From NCBI GenBank assembly GCA_020052975.1, contig JAGVOC010000365.1, positions 1 to 10,117 of the forward strand: DNA of 10,117 nt. Direction: 5' to 3'. This document shows positions 1 through 7,102 of this stretch, piece after piece. Below the pieces are notes generated by a model. It did not search any database and was not told where the DNA came from. It saw nothing but the letters and a program-made list of their open reading frames with translations. Each line of letters begins with the position of its first letter. Position 1 is the stretch's first letter. This DNA comes from Desulfobacterales bacterium (lineage in GTDB: Bacteria > Desulfobacterota > Desulfobacteria > Desulfobacterales > RPRI01). The position numbers were made by a program, and so were the translations under genes.

Positions 1-2
1 GA

Positions 3-101
3 AGAACAGTTTCGAATCTGGAGAGACGGCAGCGAATGACATTGTCAGAAGTTGCCGTCTTAAGAAAGCCACCGACAAGGTCGGTGGTAGTTTACTGTTC
101 T
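3..101. repeat. Two-hairpin fold-back structure downstream of the ALDH gene
   Basis: An outer inverted repeat, AGAACAGT (3-10) and ACTGTTCT (94-101), encloses two further hairpins. One pairs 24-33 with 51-60 (AGACGGCA against TGCCGTCT, extended by a G-T and a C-G pair) and carries a small TGAC/GTCA stem in its loop. The other pairs CCACCGAC (69-76) with GTCGGTGG (80-87) over a 3-base loop. The whole could fold as a three-way junction on either strand. It is non-coding and starts 42 bases past the dehydrogenase stop codon. It may be a short dispersed repeat, a transcript-end structure or an unrecognised small RNA. The pairing is visible in the sequence; any function is inference. Confidence 0.45.
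61..87 (-). terminator. Possible intrinsic terminator of the ALDH gene
   Basis: Read on the minus strand, an 8-bp GC-rich hairpin (CCACCGAC, loop CTT, GTCGGTGG) is followed by CTTTCTTA, a short and interrupted T-rich tail. It lies about 55 bases past the ALDH stop codon. The stem is good but the tail is poor, so termination here is only plausible. Confidence 0.4.
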
Positions 102-142
102 GCAAAGGTCTCATTTTGTGAATCTTTATATCCGGGCATCCA

Positions 143-1672
143 TCAATCCATCCTGAAAGTTATTCCCTGAGAAAGCGGAAGTTGTCCCGACCAGTTGATA
201 GTGCACGTCTGGCGGCGCATGTAAGTTTTCCATGCATCTGATCCGGCCTCCCTGCCTCCGCCCGTATCTTTTTCCCCGCCAAACGCTCCCCCTATTTCGG
301 CTCCCGAAGTTCCAATATTGACATTTGCTATTCCGCAGTCGCTTCCCCTGTTGCTCAAGAAAAATTCGGCTTCTTTAAGATCATTTGTAAATATACCCGA
401 TGACAAGCCTTGGGGAACCGCATTATGATAATTAACAGCTTCCCCGATAGTATTGTACCTTATGATATACAAGAGCGGGGCAAAGGTTTCTTCCATAACT
501 ACCGGAGTATCATGTTTTACTTCACAGATGCATGGCGTCACATAGGTCCCTGTGTTATAAATTCCGCCTGAGAGAACCTTGCCTCCGTAAAGAATCCGGC
601 CTTGATGTTCTTTAATTTTTTTGATGGCATTTTGCATTGCGTTTACTGCTTCACGGTCAATAAGCGGGCCCATGAGAACATGTTCGTCAAGAGGGTTTCC
701 GATCCGGATTTTCTTGTATGCTTTTACCAGGGCGTCAGTCAGTTTCTTTGCAATATCCTTGTGGACTATAAGGCGTCTTGTTGTGGTGCATCTTTGGCCG
801 GCGGTTCCAACAGCACCAAAAAGAATTGCCCGGAGAGCTGTTTCAAGATCAGCCTTTGGAGTTACTATTACAGCATTATTTCCTCCAAGTTCGAGGATAG
901 ACCGACCCAGGCGTTCTGCGACAGTTTTCGCAACATGTCGTCCCATTTCCACGCTTCCAGTTGCAGAGATAAGCGGAATCCGGCGGTCTCTCAGGAGGTT
1001 TTCGCCTATATCTTTTCTGTTCCCAATTACGAGATTTATGACACCTTCCGGAACATCATTTCTCTTCAGAACATCCCAGGCAATCATTGTTGCGGCAATG
1101 GCGGATAGAGGAGCTTTTGAAGAAGGTTTCCATATGACAGTATTGCCGGCAATTAAAGCAATCATCGCGTTCCACGCCCAGACAGCCATGGGGAAATTAA
1201 ATGCCGTAATCACCCCAACCGGCCCCAGGGGATGCCATTGTTCGTACATCCTGTAGTCAGGGCGTTCGCTGTGCATGCTCAATCCATAAAGCATCCTGGA
1301 CTGACCGGTTACAAAATCAGCCATGTCGATCATCTCCTGGACTTCGCCTTCTCCTTCAGCTCGTATTTTCCCAACTTCCATGCTGATGAGCTCGCCCAGA
1401 TCTTTCTTGTGTGTTCTGAAAGCATCCCCGATCTGCCTGACTATATCACCTCTTTTTGGAGCAGGAATAAGGCTCCATGATTTAAAAGCCATGAAAGCCT
1501 TTTCGGTTACCTTTTCATAATCTTTCTTTCCGGCGCTTCTAATTGTTCCTATTACTGTGCCGTTTACCGGAGAAATTGAACTGATAACCTGGCCGGTGCA
1601 TTTAATAAAACAGCCGGATCCTGCGCCATCGAGCGTCTTTGAAATTCCCAGTCTTTCTGATATTGAGCCCAT
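143..1672 (-). CDS. ALDH7-family aldehyde dehydrogenase (probable alpha-aminoadipic semialdehyde / piperideine-6-carboxylate dehydrogenase)
   Basis: This 509-residue protein is a full-length NAD(P)-dependent aldehyde dehydrogenase, expected to oxidise an aldehyde to the acid in the cytoplasm. The catalytic set is intact: Asn159 in AFNF, Lys182 in WKPS, the general base Glu261 in ELGGNN, nucleophile Cys295 in GQRC, and EETFAP at 394-399. The spacing Glu261 to Cys295 (34 residues) is that of the superfamily. The GTAGQRCTTTRR stretch, the GGAFGGEKDTGGGREAGSD stretch and the C-terminal MRRQTCTINWS...LPLSQGI resemble human ALDH7A1 (antiquitin) and bacterial lysine-catabolic homologues, which oxidise alpha-aminoadipic semialdehyde. 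The start is fixed by a perfect AGGAGG at 1683-1688, 10 bases before the ATG. No other lysine-degradation gene is in the window, so the substrate is inferred from family only. The dnaK terminator upstream implies separate transcription. Confidence 0.93.
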   Translation of the reverse strand: MGSISERLGISKTLDGAGSGCFIKCTGQVISSISPVNGTVIGTIRSAGKKDYEKVTEKAFMAFKSWSLIPAPKRGDIVRQIGDAFRTHKKDLGELISMEVGKIRAEGEGEVQEMIDMADFVTGQSRMLYGLSMHSERPDYRMYEQWHPLGPVGVITAFNFPMAVWAWNAMIALIAGNTVIWKPSSKAPLSAIAATMIAWDVLKRNDVPEGVINLVIGNRKDIGENLLRDRRIPLISATGSVEMGRHVAKTVAERLGRSILELGGNNAVIVTPKADLETALRAILFGAVGTAGQRCTTTRRLIVHKDIAKKLTDALVKAYKKIRIGNPLDEHVLMGPLIDREAVNAMQNAIKKIKEHQGRILYGGKVLSGGIYNTGTYVTPCICEVKHDTPVVMEETFAPLLYIIRYNTIGEAVNYHNAVPQGLSSGIFTNDLKEAEFFLSNRGSDCGIANVNIGTSGAEIGGAFGGEKDTGGGREAGSDAWKTYMRRQTCTINWSGQLPLSQGITFRMD

Positions 1673-1714
1673 TCTTTTAAAACCTCCTACAAAATTTTTT
1701 TATAATATAAGGTT

Positions 1715-1780
1715 CTTCTCCCAATCAGTTGGGAGAAAGGGGTCCAGGAAGATTCCTCGCAGCTTGCTGCAGGGAGCTTC
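1715..1780. repeat. Pair of short fold-back sequences upstream of the ALDH gene
   Basis: TTCTCCCAA (1716-1724) pairs perfectly with TTGGGAGAA (1729-1737) over a 4-base loop. Right after it, 1748-1763 and 1766-1780 form an imperfect hairpin around GCAGCTTGCTGC. These look like REP-type intergenic palindromes. They lie between the dnaK terminator and the ALDH ribosome binding site, so they could be in the ALDH leader or just upstream of its promoter. TATA-like sequence at 1701-1709 could hold a -10 element on the minus strand, but I see no convincing -35. Confidence 0.5.
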
Positions 1781-1869
1781 AATGACATAAAGAAAAGCCA
1801 AAAGAGGTGTACCGGTTTATTCTGAAATGTTATCTGAATTTATCGCCGGGGTCAATAATTATCAGGTGT

Positions 1870-1915
1870 TACAAATAAAAATCCCGCGGCAAATGAAATA
1901 TAATATGCCGCGGGA
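1870..1915 (-). terminator. Intrinsic terminator of the grpE-dnaK operon
   Basis: On the minus strand a perfect 10-bp stem (TCCCGCGGCA at 1882-1891 against TGCCGCGGGA at 1906-1915, 14-base AT-rich loop) is followed at once by TTTTTATTTG. It begins 24 bases past the dnaK stop codon. This is a textbook rho-independent terminator and it separates dnaK from the ALDH gene. Confidence 0.92.
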
Positions 1916-1939
1916 AACTTCAATTATGTCTGTTCCGGA

Positions 1940-3871
1940 TTATTTTTTGTCGTCTTTTACTTCCTCAAAATCCGCATCAACGACGTCTTCCTCACCTTTT
2001 GAAGGCTTTTCCTTGGAAGCACCGGCACTGTCAGGCTGTTGTTCTTCTGCCTGCCCTGCCTGCTGTGAAGCTTGCTTGTACATGGCTTCAGCAAGTTTAT
2101 GGGATACCTGTGTCAGCTCTTCGGTCATCTTTTGTATTTCAGGAACGCTTTCACCTTCCATTGCCTTTTTAAGACGGTTAATTGCTCCGTCAACACTGCT
2201 CTTTGTTGCAGCATCGACCTTGTCGCCTAAATCCTTAATCGATTTTTCAGTGGAGTAGATCAGGGCGTCACCGGTATTCCTTGCATCAACAAGTTCCCTT
2301 TTCTTTTTGTCTTCTTCGGCATGAAGCTCTGCATCCTTAATCAGCTTGTTGATTTCTTCCTTTGACAATCCGCTTGAAGCCGTTATCTGAATCGACTGTT
2401 CCTTATTTGTGGCCATATCCTTTGCCGAGACATTTACAATTCCGTTTGCGTCAATATCGAATGTCACCTCGATTTGCGGAATACCTCTTGGAGCAGGAGG
2501 AATCCCAACGAGTTCGAATCGTCCGAGAGTCTTGTTTCCGGCAGCCATTTCTCTTTCACCCTGCAGGACATGAATTGATACTGCAGGCTGACTGTCTGCG
2601 GCGGTCGAAAATGTCTGGCTCTTTTTTGTAGGAATGGTTGTGTTCTTTTCAATGAGCCTTGTCATAACGCCGCCTAATGTTTCAATTCCCAAAGATAAAG
2701 GTGTTACATCGAGAAGAAGAACATCCTTAACATCACCTTTTAGAACTCCGCCCTGAATGGCAGCGCCGATGGCTACGACTTCATCCGGGTTAACGCCCTT
2801 GTGGGGCTCTCTTCCGAAGAGCCGTTTTACACGTTCCTGAACTGCCGGCATACGTGTCATACCGCCGACGAGGATGACTTCATCAATCTGGCTTGCCGAA
2901 AATCCCGCATCCTTCATTGCAGTCCGGCAGGGACCTTCCACCTTCTCAATAAGGTCTTCAACAAGGCTTTCCAGCTTGGCTCTTGTTATCTTCAAATTCA
3001 AATGTTTAGGCCCGCTTGCATCGGCCGTTATAAACGGAAGATTCACATCTGTCTCAATGGAGGTTGAAAGCTCCATCTTGGCTTTTTCAGCTGCTTCCTT
3101 GAGTCTTTGCAGAGCCATTTTGTCGCTTCTTATATCAATGCCGGATTCTCTTCTGAATTCGCTTGATATATAATCGATAAGCCTTAAATCGAAGTCCTCA
3201 CCACCAAGATGAGTGTCGCCGTTTGTGGCTTTGACTTCAAAAACGCCATCTCCGATTTCCAGGATCGAAATATCGAATGTACCGCCGCCAAGGTCAAATA
3301 CCGCTATCTTTTCCTCTTTTTTCTTGTCAAGACCGTAAGCGAGAGAGGCGGCAGTTGGTTCGTTGATAATTCTTAATACATTAAGACCGGCAATTTTTCC
3401 GGCATCTTTTGTTGCCTGGCGCTGACTGTCGTTAAAATATGCAGGTACTGTAACAACGGCATCCGTTACTTTTTCTCCAAGATAGTCTTCAGCAGTCTTT
3501 TTGATGTTTGCCAGGATAAAAGATGATATTTCAGCAGGGCTGAGAGATTTGCCCTGCATATTGATTCTGATATCGCCATTTTCGGCTTGCTCAACTTTAT
3601 ATGGGAGTACCTTGACATCCTTTTGTACCTCGGCAGAAGCAAATTTTCGGCCTATCAATCTCTTGACCGCATAAACTGTGTTTTCAGGGTTTGTTATTGC
3701 CTGTCTTTTTGCTATCTGGCCGACAAGTCTTTCACCACTGCTCGAGATGGCAACAATGGATGGAGTAGTCCGTCCGCCTTCCGCATTTGTTATTACTTTA
3801 GCTTCACCACCTTCCATTATGGCTACGCATGAATTAGTGGTGCCCAGATCTATACCAATTATTTTGCCCAT
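1940..3871 (-). CDS. dnaK: Chaperone protein DnaK (Hsp70)
   Basis: This 643-residue cytoplasmic chaperone binds exposed hydrophobic peptides under ATP control, working with DnaJ and GrpE. The ATPase domain (about 1-380) shows IDLGTTNS at 7-14, VPAYFND at 142-148, DLGGGTFD at 193-200 (Thr198 matches the E. coli autophosphorylation site) and LVGGMTRMP at 334-342. The interdomain linker DVLLLD is at 383-388. A substrate-binding beta domain, a helical lid and the C-terminal tail [14 protein letters not shown] follow; the EEVKD tail is typical of bacterial DnaK. Length is normal. An AAGGAGG at 3877-3883 lies 5 bases before the ATG and confirms the start. grpE ends 38 bases upstream, so the two are co-transcribed. 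dnaJ does not follow. Confidence 0.99.
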   Translation of the reverse strand: MGKIIGIDLGTTNSCVAIMEGGEAKVITNAEGGRTTPSIVAISSSGERLVGQIAKRQAITNPENTVYAVKRLIGRKFASAEVQKDVKVLPYKVEQAENGDIRINMQGKSLSPAEISSFILANIKKTAEDYLGEKVTDAVVTVPAYFNDSQRQATKDAGKIAGLNVLRIINEPTAASLAYGLDKKKEEKIAVFDLGGGTFDISILEIGDGVFEVKATNGDTHLGGEDFDLRLIDYISSEFRRESGIDIRSDKMALQRLKEAAEKAKMELSTSIETDVNLPFITADASGPKHLNLKITRAKLESLVEDLIEKVEGPCRTAMKDAGFSASQIDEVILVGGMTRMPAVQERVKRLFGREPHKGVNPDEVVAIGAAIQGGVLKGDVKDVLLLDVTPLSLGIETLGGVMTRLIEKNTTIPTKKSQTFSTAADSQPAVSIHVLQGEREMAAGNKTLGRFELVGIPPAPRGIPQIEVTFDIDANGIVNVSAKDMATNKEQSIQITASSGLSKEEINKLIKDAELHAEEDKKKRELVDARNTGDALIYSTEKSIKDLGDKVDAATKSSVDGAINRLKKAMEGESVPEIQKMTEELTQVSHKLAEAMYKQASQQAGQAEEQQPDSAGASKEKPSKGEEDVVDADFEEVKDDKK

Positions 3872-3909
3872 TTTTTCCTCCTTGGCCTGTTAATATATAT
3901 AAAAATATT

Positions 3910-4545
3910 TTAAGTATTTTTTTTGTTGTTTTCAGATGTTGTTTTTGATTTCGATACAACAACCATGGAAGGCCTCAACAGCCTGTCATGAATCATGTAT
4001 CCCTTCTGGAGTTCAGCGATAACTGTATTGTCAGGATGCTCTTCGCTTTCTTCCTGCATAACAGCCTGGTGGAAATTAGGATCAAAAGCTTTGCATAAAG
4101 ACTCTATGGGTTTTACCCCAAAGCTATCAAAAACTCTCAGAATTTCTTTCAAGGTTAAACCAACCCCTTCGATTATGCAGCTGTTTGCCTGATCATCGCT
4201 GTTTGAAGTGTTAATAGCCCTTTCAATGTTATCCACAACTATCAGCATCTCGCTTATCAGGCTTTCATTTGCATATTTTCTGAACTCGCTCATTTCACGT
4301 GCCGAGCGTTTCTTATAGTTTTCGAATTCTGCAGAAACTCTTAAGAAACGGTCGTGTGTCTGTTTTGCTTCAAGCTCAGTATTTTTAAGCTTTTCCTCCA
4401 GTTCTTTTAAAGGATCCGAGGTATTTACATCTATTTCATTTTCTGATTCGCTTTTGTCCGGTGTTTTGCTTTTTGAACTTACACTTTCGTCATTTTTAAT
4501 ATCGATTTTGATTTTATTTCTTCCAGTCATCATTAAATTTTCCAC
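3910..4545 (-). CDS. grpE: GrpE, nucleotide exchange factor of DnaK
   Basis: GrpE releases ADP from DnaK and acts as a homodimer with a long paired helix. The protein has a charged, low-complexity N-terminus (about 1-42), a predicted coiled coil (about 45-95, containing DRFLRVSAEFENYKKR) and the C-terminal beta domain with the family signature around 154-197 (FDPNFHQAV, then GYMIHDRLLRPSMVVV). The longest reading frame starts at a GTG (4545-4543) and gives 211 residues. The ATG at 4533-4531 (207 residues) is at least as likely, because GGGTGG overlapping that GTG sits 8 bases before it and resembles a Shine-Dalgarno. An adjacent ATG at 4530 is also possible. dnaK follows 38 bases downstream. 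Confidence 0.97.
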   Translation of the reverse strand: MENLMMTGRNKIKIDIKNDESVSSKSKTPDKSESENEIDVNTSDPLKELEEKLKNTELEAKQTHDRFLRVSAEFENYKKRSAREMSEFRKYANESLISEMLIVVDNIERAINTSNSDDQANSCIIEGVGLTLKEILRVFDSFGVKPIESLCKAFDPNFHQAVMQEESEEHPDNTVIAELQKGYMIHDRLLRPSMVVVSKSKTTSENNKKNT

Positions 4546-4633
4546 CCGTATATTTACATTTTATGTGTAACTATTTTTATTTGAAAAAAATTTAATCCGG
4601 AAAACAGTCAATAAAAGTTCCGCATTGACAAGA

Positions 4634-4661
4634 AAAATAAGGCTATTTGGAACAATGTCAA
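4634..4661 (-). promoter_or_regulatory. Sigma70-type promoter for grpE-dnaK
   Basis: On the minus strand TTGACA (4661-4656) is followed after 16 bases by TATTTT (4639-4634), giving a start near 4627 and a leader of roughly 80-95 bases. A second TTGACA on the plus strand (4625-4630) makes an inverted repeat with the -35. I see neither a CIRCE operator (TTAGCACTC-N9-GAGTGCTAA) nor a sigma32-type CTTGAA / CCCCAT promoter upstream of grpE. Confidence 0.6.
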
Positions 4662-4692
4662 GGAGTAGGTGTTGATTTTAACAGTTAATAAT

Positions 4693-4825
4693 TGACGGCT
4701 TTGTAAAAAGTCATTCTCACACAAAGATCACGGAGGACACAAAGAAAAACATGAGTATTTTCAATAGGCCCTTCTTCGTGCTTTTGTGCCTTCGTGTGAA
4801 AAATTGACTTTTTACGAAGGTATCA
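4693..4825. repeat. Fold-back repeat, copy D (variant core)
   Basis: The left end TGACGGCTTTGTAAAAAGTC and right end GACTTTTTACGAAGG (4806-4820, then TATCA) are the same terminal inverted repeats as copies A-C. The left 25 bases match copy B at 24 positions. The interior is different: an imperfect inverted repeat running from CACACAAAG (4718-4726) to CTTCGTGTG (4790-4798), rich in CACAAAG/CACGAAG motifs. Non-coding. Confidence 0.75.
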
Positions 4826-4867
4826 GAAATGATGGAGTGGGAAAACGGTTGTGCGCGCTCTTTTTTC

Positions 4868-5006
4868 TTTGCCTTAAATACCTGTTACTTGCCGGGATCA
4901 GCCACGACACAGACCGCATTTCTTATCGCTGCTTCCTTCCGGATCTGACGAGGTTCGTAACCGTCTGTTGCGCAGTGTCCGGCAAGTAACAGGTATTTAA
5001 GGCAAA
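4868..5006 (-). ncRNA. ffs: Small signal recognition particle RNA (4.5S RNA type)
   Basis: This RNA binds the Ffh protein to form the SRP, which delivers nascent membrane proteins to the translocon. On the minus strand the tip of the hairpin, GTCAGATCCGGAAGGAAGCAG (4947-4927), carries the hallmark Ffh-binding core: the GGAA tetraloop closed by CC/GG and the flanking symmetric and asymmetric internal-loop bases. CGAACC just before it is also usual in bacterial SRP RNAs. CAGAC and GTCTG pair below the core. The base is a perfect 28-bp stem, 5006-4979 with 4895-4868. The stem-to-stem length of 139 bases is longer than the usual 100 or so, and mature ends cannot be fixed from sequence. No T-run follows the stem. 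The short plus-strand reading frame through it is not a gene. Confidence 0.93.
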
Positions 5007-5055
5007 TTATTAAGATAGGATCAGACCCTTACCTGCTCTGTCACAACTAGGTTAG

Positions 5056-5083
5056 AATATACTCCTGATTTGATTTTTTTCAA
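5056..5083 (-). promoter_or_regulatory. ffs: Candidate promoter for the SRP RNA
   Basis: On the minus strand TTGAAA (5083-5078) is followed after 16 bases by TATATT (5061-5056). Transcription would start near 5049, about 43 bases before the terminal stem, so some 5' processing would be needed. An alternative, weaker -10 (TATCTT or TAATAA) lies closer to the stem. No coding sequence lies between this promoter and the RNA. Confidence 0.45.
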
Positions 5084-5120
5084 GGAGAAAGTTTTTTTAT
5101 TTAATAAAAGACTTCTTGCC

Positions 5121-5133
5121 ATTACTGAGTAAT
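5121..5133. repeat. Short palindrome upstream of the tilS promoter
   Basis: ATTACT-G-AGTAAT is a perfect palindrome with a one-base centre, ending 5 bases before the candidate tilS -35. A third ATTACT half-site lies at 5168-5173, just after the candidate -10. The arrangement would suit a regulator binding around the promoter, but a 13-base AT-rich palindrome can arise by chance. Confidence 0.3.
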
Positions 5134-5138
5134 TATAG

Positions 5139-5167
5139 TTGACTTGGAAATATCTCTACAATATTTG
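5139..5167 (+). promoter_or_regulatory. Candidate sigma70 promoter for tilS
   Basis: TTGACT (5139-5144), a 17-base spacer and TATTTG (5162-5167) give a plausible start near 5174. It points at tilS, 240 bases downstream, and is divergent from the SRP RNA promoter. The leader would contain the palindrome at 5179-5203 and repeat copy A. Confidence 0.45.
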
Positions 5168-5178
5168 ATTACTTAGAC

Positions 5179-5203
5179 GATTTATGGCAAATTGCCATAA
5201 ATC
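5179..5203. promoter_or_regulatory. 25-base near-perfect palindrome, possible operator or leader hairpin
   Basis: GATTTATGGCAA and TTGCCATAAATC are perfect 12-base complements separated by a single A. The palindrome starts about 5 bases after the inferred tilS transcription start. That position suits a repressor operator, or a hairpin at the very 5' end of the tilS message. The symmetry is plain; the role is inference. Confidence 0.5.
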
Positions 5204-5225
5204 TGTTATGGATCATCCCCATTAT

Positions 5226-5380
5226 TGACGGCTTCGCAAAAAGTCATTCTGCTGTGTTGCACTTCATCTTTCGTCATTGCAGCGTATCAGTAAGTACGCT
5301 TCATTCCTAAAGATTCGTGCGCCTTGCATAATGAGCTTTTTACTTTGCCGTCTGAATTTCGACTTTTTACGGGGCCATCG
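5226..5380. repeat. Fold-back repeat, copy A
   Basis: This is a 155-base non-coding element whose ends are imperfect inverted repeats (TGACGGCTTCGCAAAAAGTC at the left, GACTTTTTACGGGGCCATCG at the right). The two halves are also loosely complementary throughout, around a central AGCGTA/TACGCT hairpin. Its first 135 bases differ from copy B at only five positions. It lies in the inferred tilS leader. No transposase is nearby, so it resembles a MITE or long REP-type element. Confidence 0.85.
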
Positions 5381-5413
5381 TTATTTAAACATTTAAGCAC
5401 ATTTTAATAATTA

Positions 5414-6886
5414 ATGCATCCTTTTGAAAAAAAGACCTCAAACAGCCTGATTCAAAAAGCTGAAGAAGCTGTTGCGGAATACAACATGCTTCAGGAAAGG
5501 GATTCTGTTCTTGTCGGAGTCTCCGGAGGGGCTGATTCAGTTGCTCTTGTCCATGTAATGAAAGAGATTGCCCCAATATTTTCGATAAATCTGGGTATTG
5601 TTCATCTCAACCATTCATTGCGTGGGAATGAATCTGATGCCGATGCCCGTTTCGTTGTTTCTCTTTCCGAAAAACTGAATCTGCCGTGTTATACAGCGAA
5701 GAAGGATATAGTTGAATATAAAAACAAGCATGGATTTTCACTTGAAGAAGCAGGGAGACGCGTCCGGTACGCGTTTTTTGAAAATATTGCTCAAAGGGAG
5801 GGTTTCAACAAGATTGCATTGGGGCATACAAGCGATGATAATGCAGAGCTTGTTCTGATGTATTTGATTCGGGGAAGCGGTCCATTGGGCATTTCCGGAA
5901 TTCCACCAGTAAGGGGTGTATTTAAGACCAACTTGCTGATTATAAGGCCTTTTATTAAAACAGCCCGTTCAGATATAATAAAATATATATCTGCAAAGAG
6001 ACTTTCCTATGTTGTGGATAAATCCAACATGGATATGAAATATTTGAGAAACAAAATCCGTCATAATCTTATTCCGGAATTAAAGGAGAATTACAATCCG
6101 AAAATAGTTGAAACAATAAACAGACTTGCCTCAATTATGCGTTCTGAAGATGAATGGATGGAAAATGAGCTGAAGTCCATTTTGAATAAAAATACCTTGA
6201 TTACGGAAAACAACAGAATTGTTCTTTCCGTATCCGGCATGAATGCCCTTCATCCTGCGGCAAAAAGAAGAGTTACAAGAAGTGCGATTGAAAAGGTCAA
6301 GGGAAATTTAAGAAGAATAAGCTATTCACACGTAGAGCTTTTAACGGCTCAACTTGCATCTGATTCGGATTCCTGGAGCCTTGATCTTCCCGACAGAATA
6401 AGGATTACTCGAATTGGAAAAGAACTTATTGTTTCAAAAGAGGAAAAAAATCTGCGGAACCTTTCTTCAAAACGTTCTGTTAATAACAAGGCTTTTTTTG
6501 AGTATATTATTAATAAACCCGGGTTCATAGTTGCTGAAAAAGAGGGTTTTAATATCAGTTTTTCTGAAATTAAGGACATGAATCTGTCAGATATATGTCA
6601 TGCCGGCCAGGGAGTAGCCTTTTTTGACATGGAGAAAATAAGTTTTCCTGTGATTATAAGAAATTACCTGCCGGGGGACCGCTTCACTCCCCTTGGAATG
6701 CAAGGTTCTCAGAAGATTGCCGAATATTTGATAAATAACAAGGTGCCGAGAGAAAAGCGTATTAAATCTCCTGTTGTGATAAGCAATGGTAAAATAATCT
6801 GGTTAGCAGGTTTTGTTATTGATGATTCTGTCAGAGTAACTTCCGGTACCAGAAAAGTACTTAAGGCAGAACTTTCTCTTGCCTAA
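5414..6886 (+). CDS. tilS: tRNA(Ile)-lysidine synthetase TilS
   Basis: TilS uses ATP to attach lysine to C34 of the CAU-anticodon tRNA-Ile, so that it reads AUA and is charged with isoleucine. The 490-residue protein shows the N-type ATP pyrophosphatase P-loop SGGADS at 37-42, GHTSDDNAE at 137-145 (usually GHHADDQAET), and the family motif LRNKIRHNLIPEL at 211-223. A middle substrate-binding region follows, then a TilS C-terminal domain at about 405-485 with RNYLPGDRFTPLG. This is the longer architecture that includes the C-terminal domain. The ATG at 5414 places the usual 30 or so residues before the P-loop, but no Shine-Dalgarno precedes it. Copies A and B of the repeat flank the gene as direct repeats. 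ftsH and folP follow in the same direction. Confidence 0.98.
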   Translation: MHPFEKKTSNSLIQKAEEAVAEYNMLQERDSVLVGVSGGADSVALVHVMKEIAPIFSINLGIVHLNHSLRGNESDADARFVVSLSEKLNLPCYTAKKDIVEYKNKHGFSLEEAGRRVRYAFFENIAQREGFNKIALGHTSDDNAELVLMYLIRGSGPLGISGIPPVRGVFKTNLLIIRPFIKTARSDIIKYISAKRLSYVVDKSNMDMKYLRNKIRHNLIPELKENYNPKIVETINRLASIMRSEDEWMENELKSILNKNTLITENNRIVLSVSGMNALHPAAKRRVTRSAIEKVKGNLRRISYSHVELLTAQLASDSDSWSLDLPDRIRITRIGKELIVSKEEKNLRNLSSKRSVNNKAFFEYIINKPGFIVAEKEGFNISFSEIKDMNLSDICHAGQGVAFFDMEKISFPVIIRNYLPGDRFTPLGMQGSQKIAEYLINNKVPREKRIKSPVVISNGKIIWLAGFVIDDSVRVTSGTRKVLKAELSLA

Positions 6887-6910
6887 TGTGTAATTATGAT
6901 TATTATGGAA

Positions 6911-7045
6911 TGACGGCTTCGTAAAAAGTCATTCTGCTGTGTTGCACTTCATCTTTCGTCATTGCAGCGTACCAGTAAATACGCTTCATTCCTCAAGATT
7001 CGTGCGCCTTGCATAATGAGCTTTTTTCTTTGCCGTCTGAATTTC
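6911..7045. repeat. Fold-back repeat, copy B (right end missing)
   Basis: This copy has the same orientation as copy A and five differences from it over 135 bases. It stops after CCGTCTGAATTTC, where copies A and C continue into GACTTTTTACG, so the right terminal inverted repeat is deleted or replaced by unrelated AT-rich sequence. It fills most of the tilS-ftsH gap. Confidence 0.85.
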
Positions 7046-7058
7046 TGATTATTTATTT

Positions 7059-7079
7059 TTTGTCATTGCATATGACAAA
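7059..7079 (+). promoter_or_regulatory. AT-rich hairpin next to the ftsH ribosome binding site
   Basis: TTTGTCAT (7059-7066) pairs with ATGACAAA (7072-7079) over a 5-base loop and is followed by TATTTTTTT. It looks like a weak intrinsic terminator for tilS, but the ftsH Shine-Dalgarno begins within 10 bases of it. It could equally be a leader structure affecting ftsH expression, or chance in AT-rich DNA. Confidence 0.35.
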
Positions 7080-7102
7080 TATTTTTTTGGAGGTAAAATA
7101 TA

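Noticed and set aside
602..1256. Overlapping plus-strand reading frames of 168 and 211 residues
   Set aside because: They are antisense shadows of the intact aldehyde dehydrogenase; compositions are biased and no domain is recognisable.
1716..1737. TTCTCCCAA hairpin as a terminator for the dnaK operon
   Set aside because: It lies beyond the strong terminator at 1870-1915 and has no T-run on the minus strand side.
4786..4989. Plus-strand reading frame of 67 residues
   Set aside because: It runs antisense through the SRP RNA hairpin and shows no protein family feature or ribosome binding site.
5226..7045. tilS flanked by repeats as a composite transposon or integron-like cassette
   Set aside because: There is no transposase or integrase, copy B lacks one end, and the tilS-ftsH-folP order is an ordinary chromosomal arrangement.
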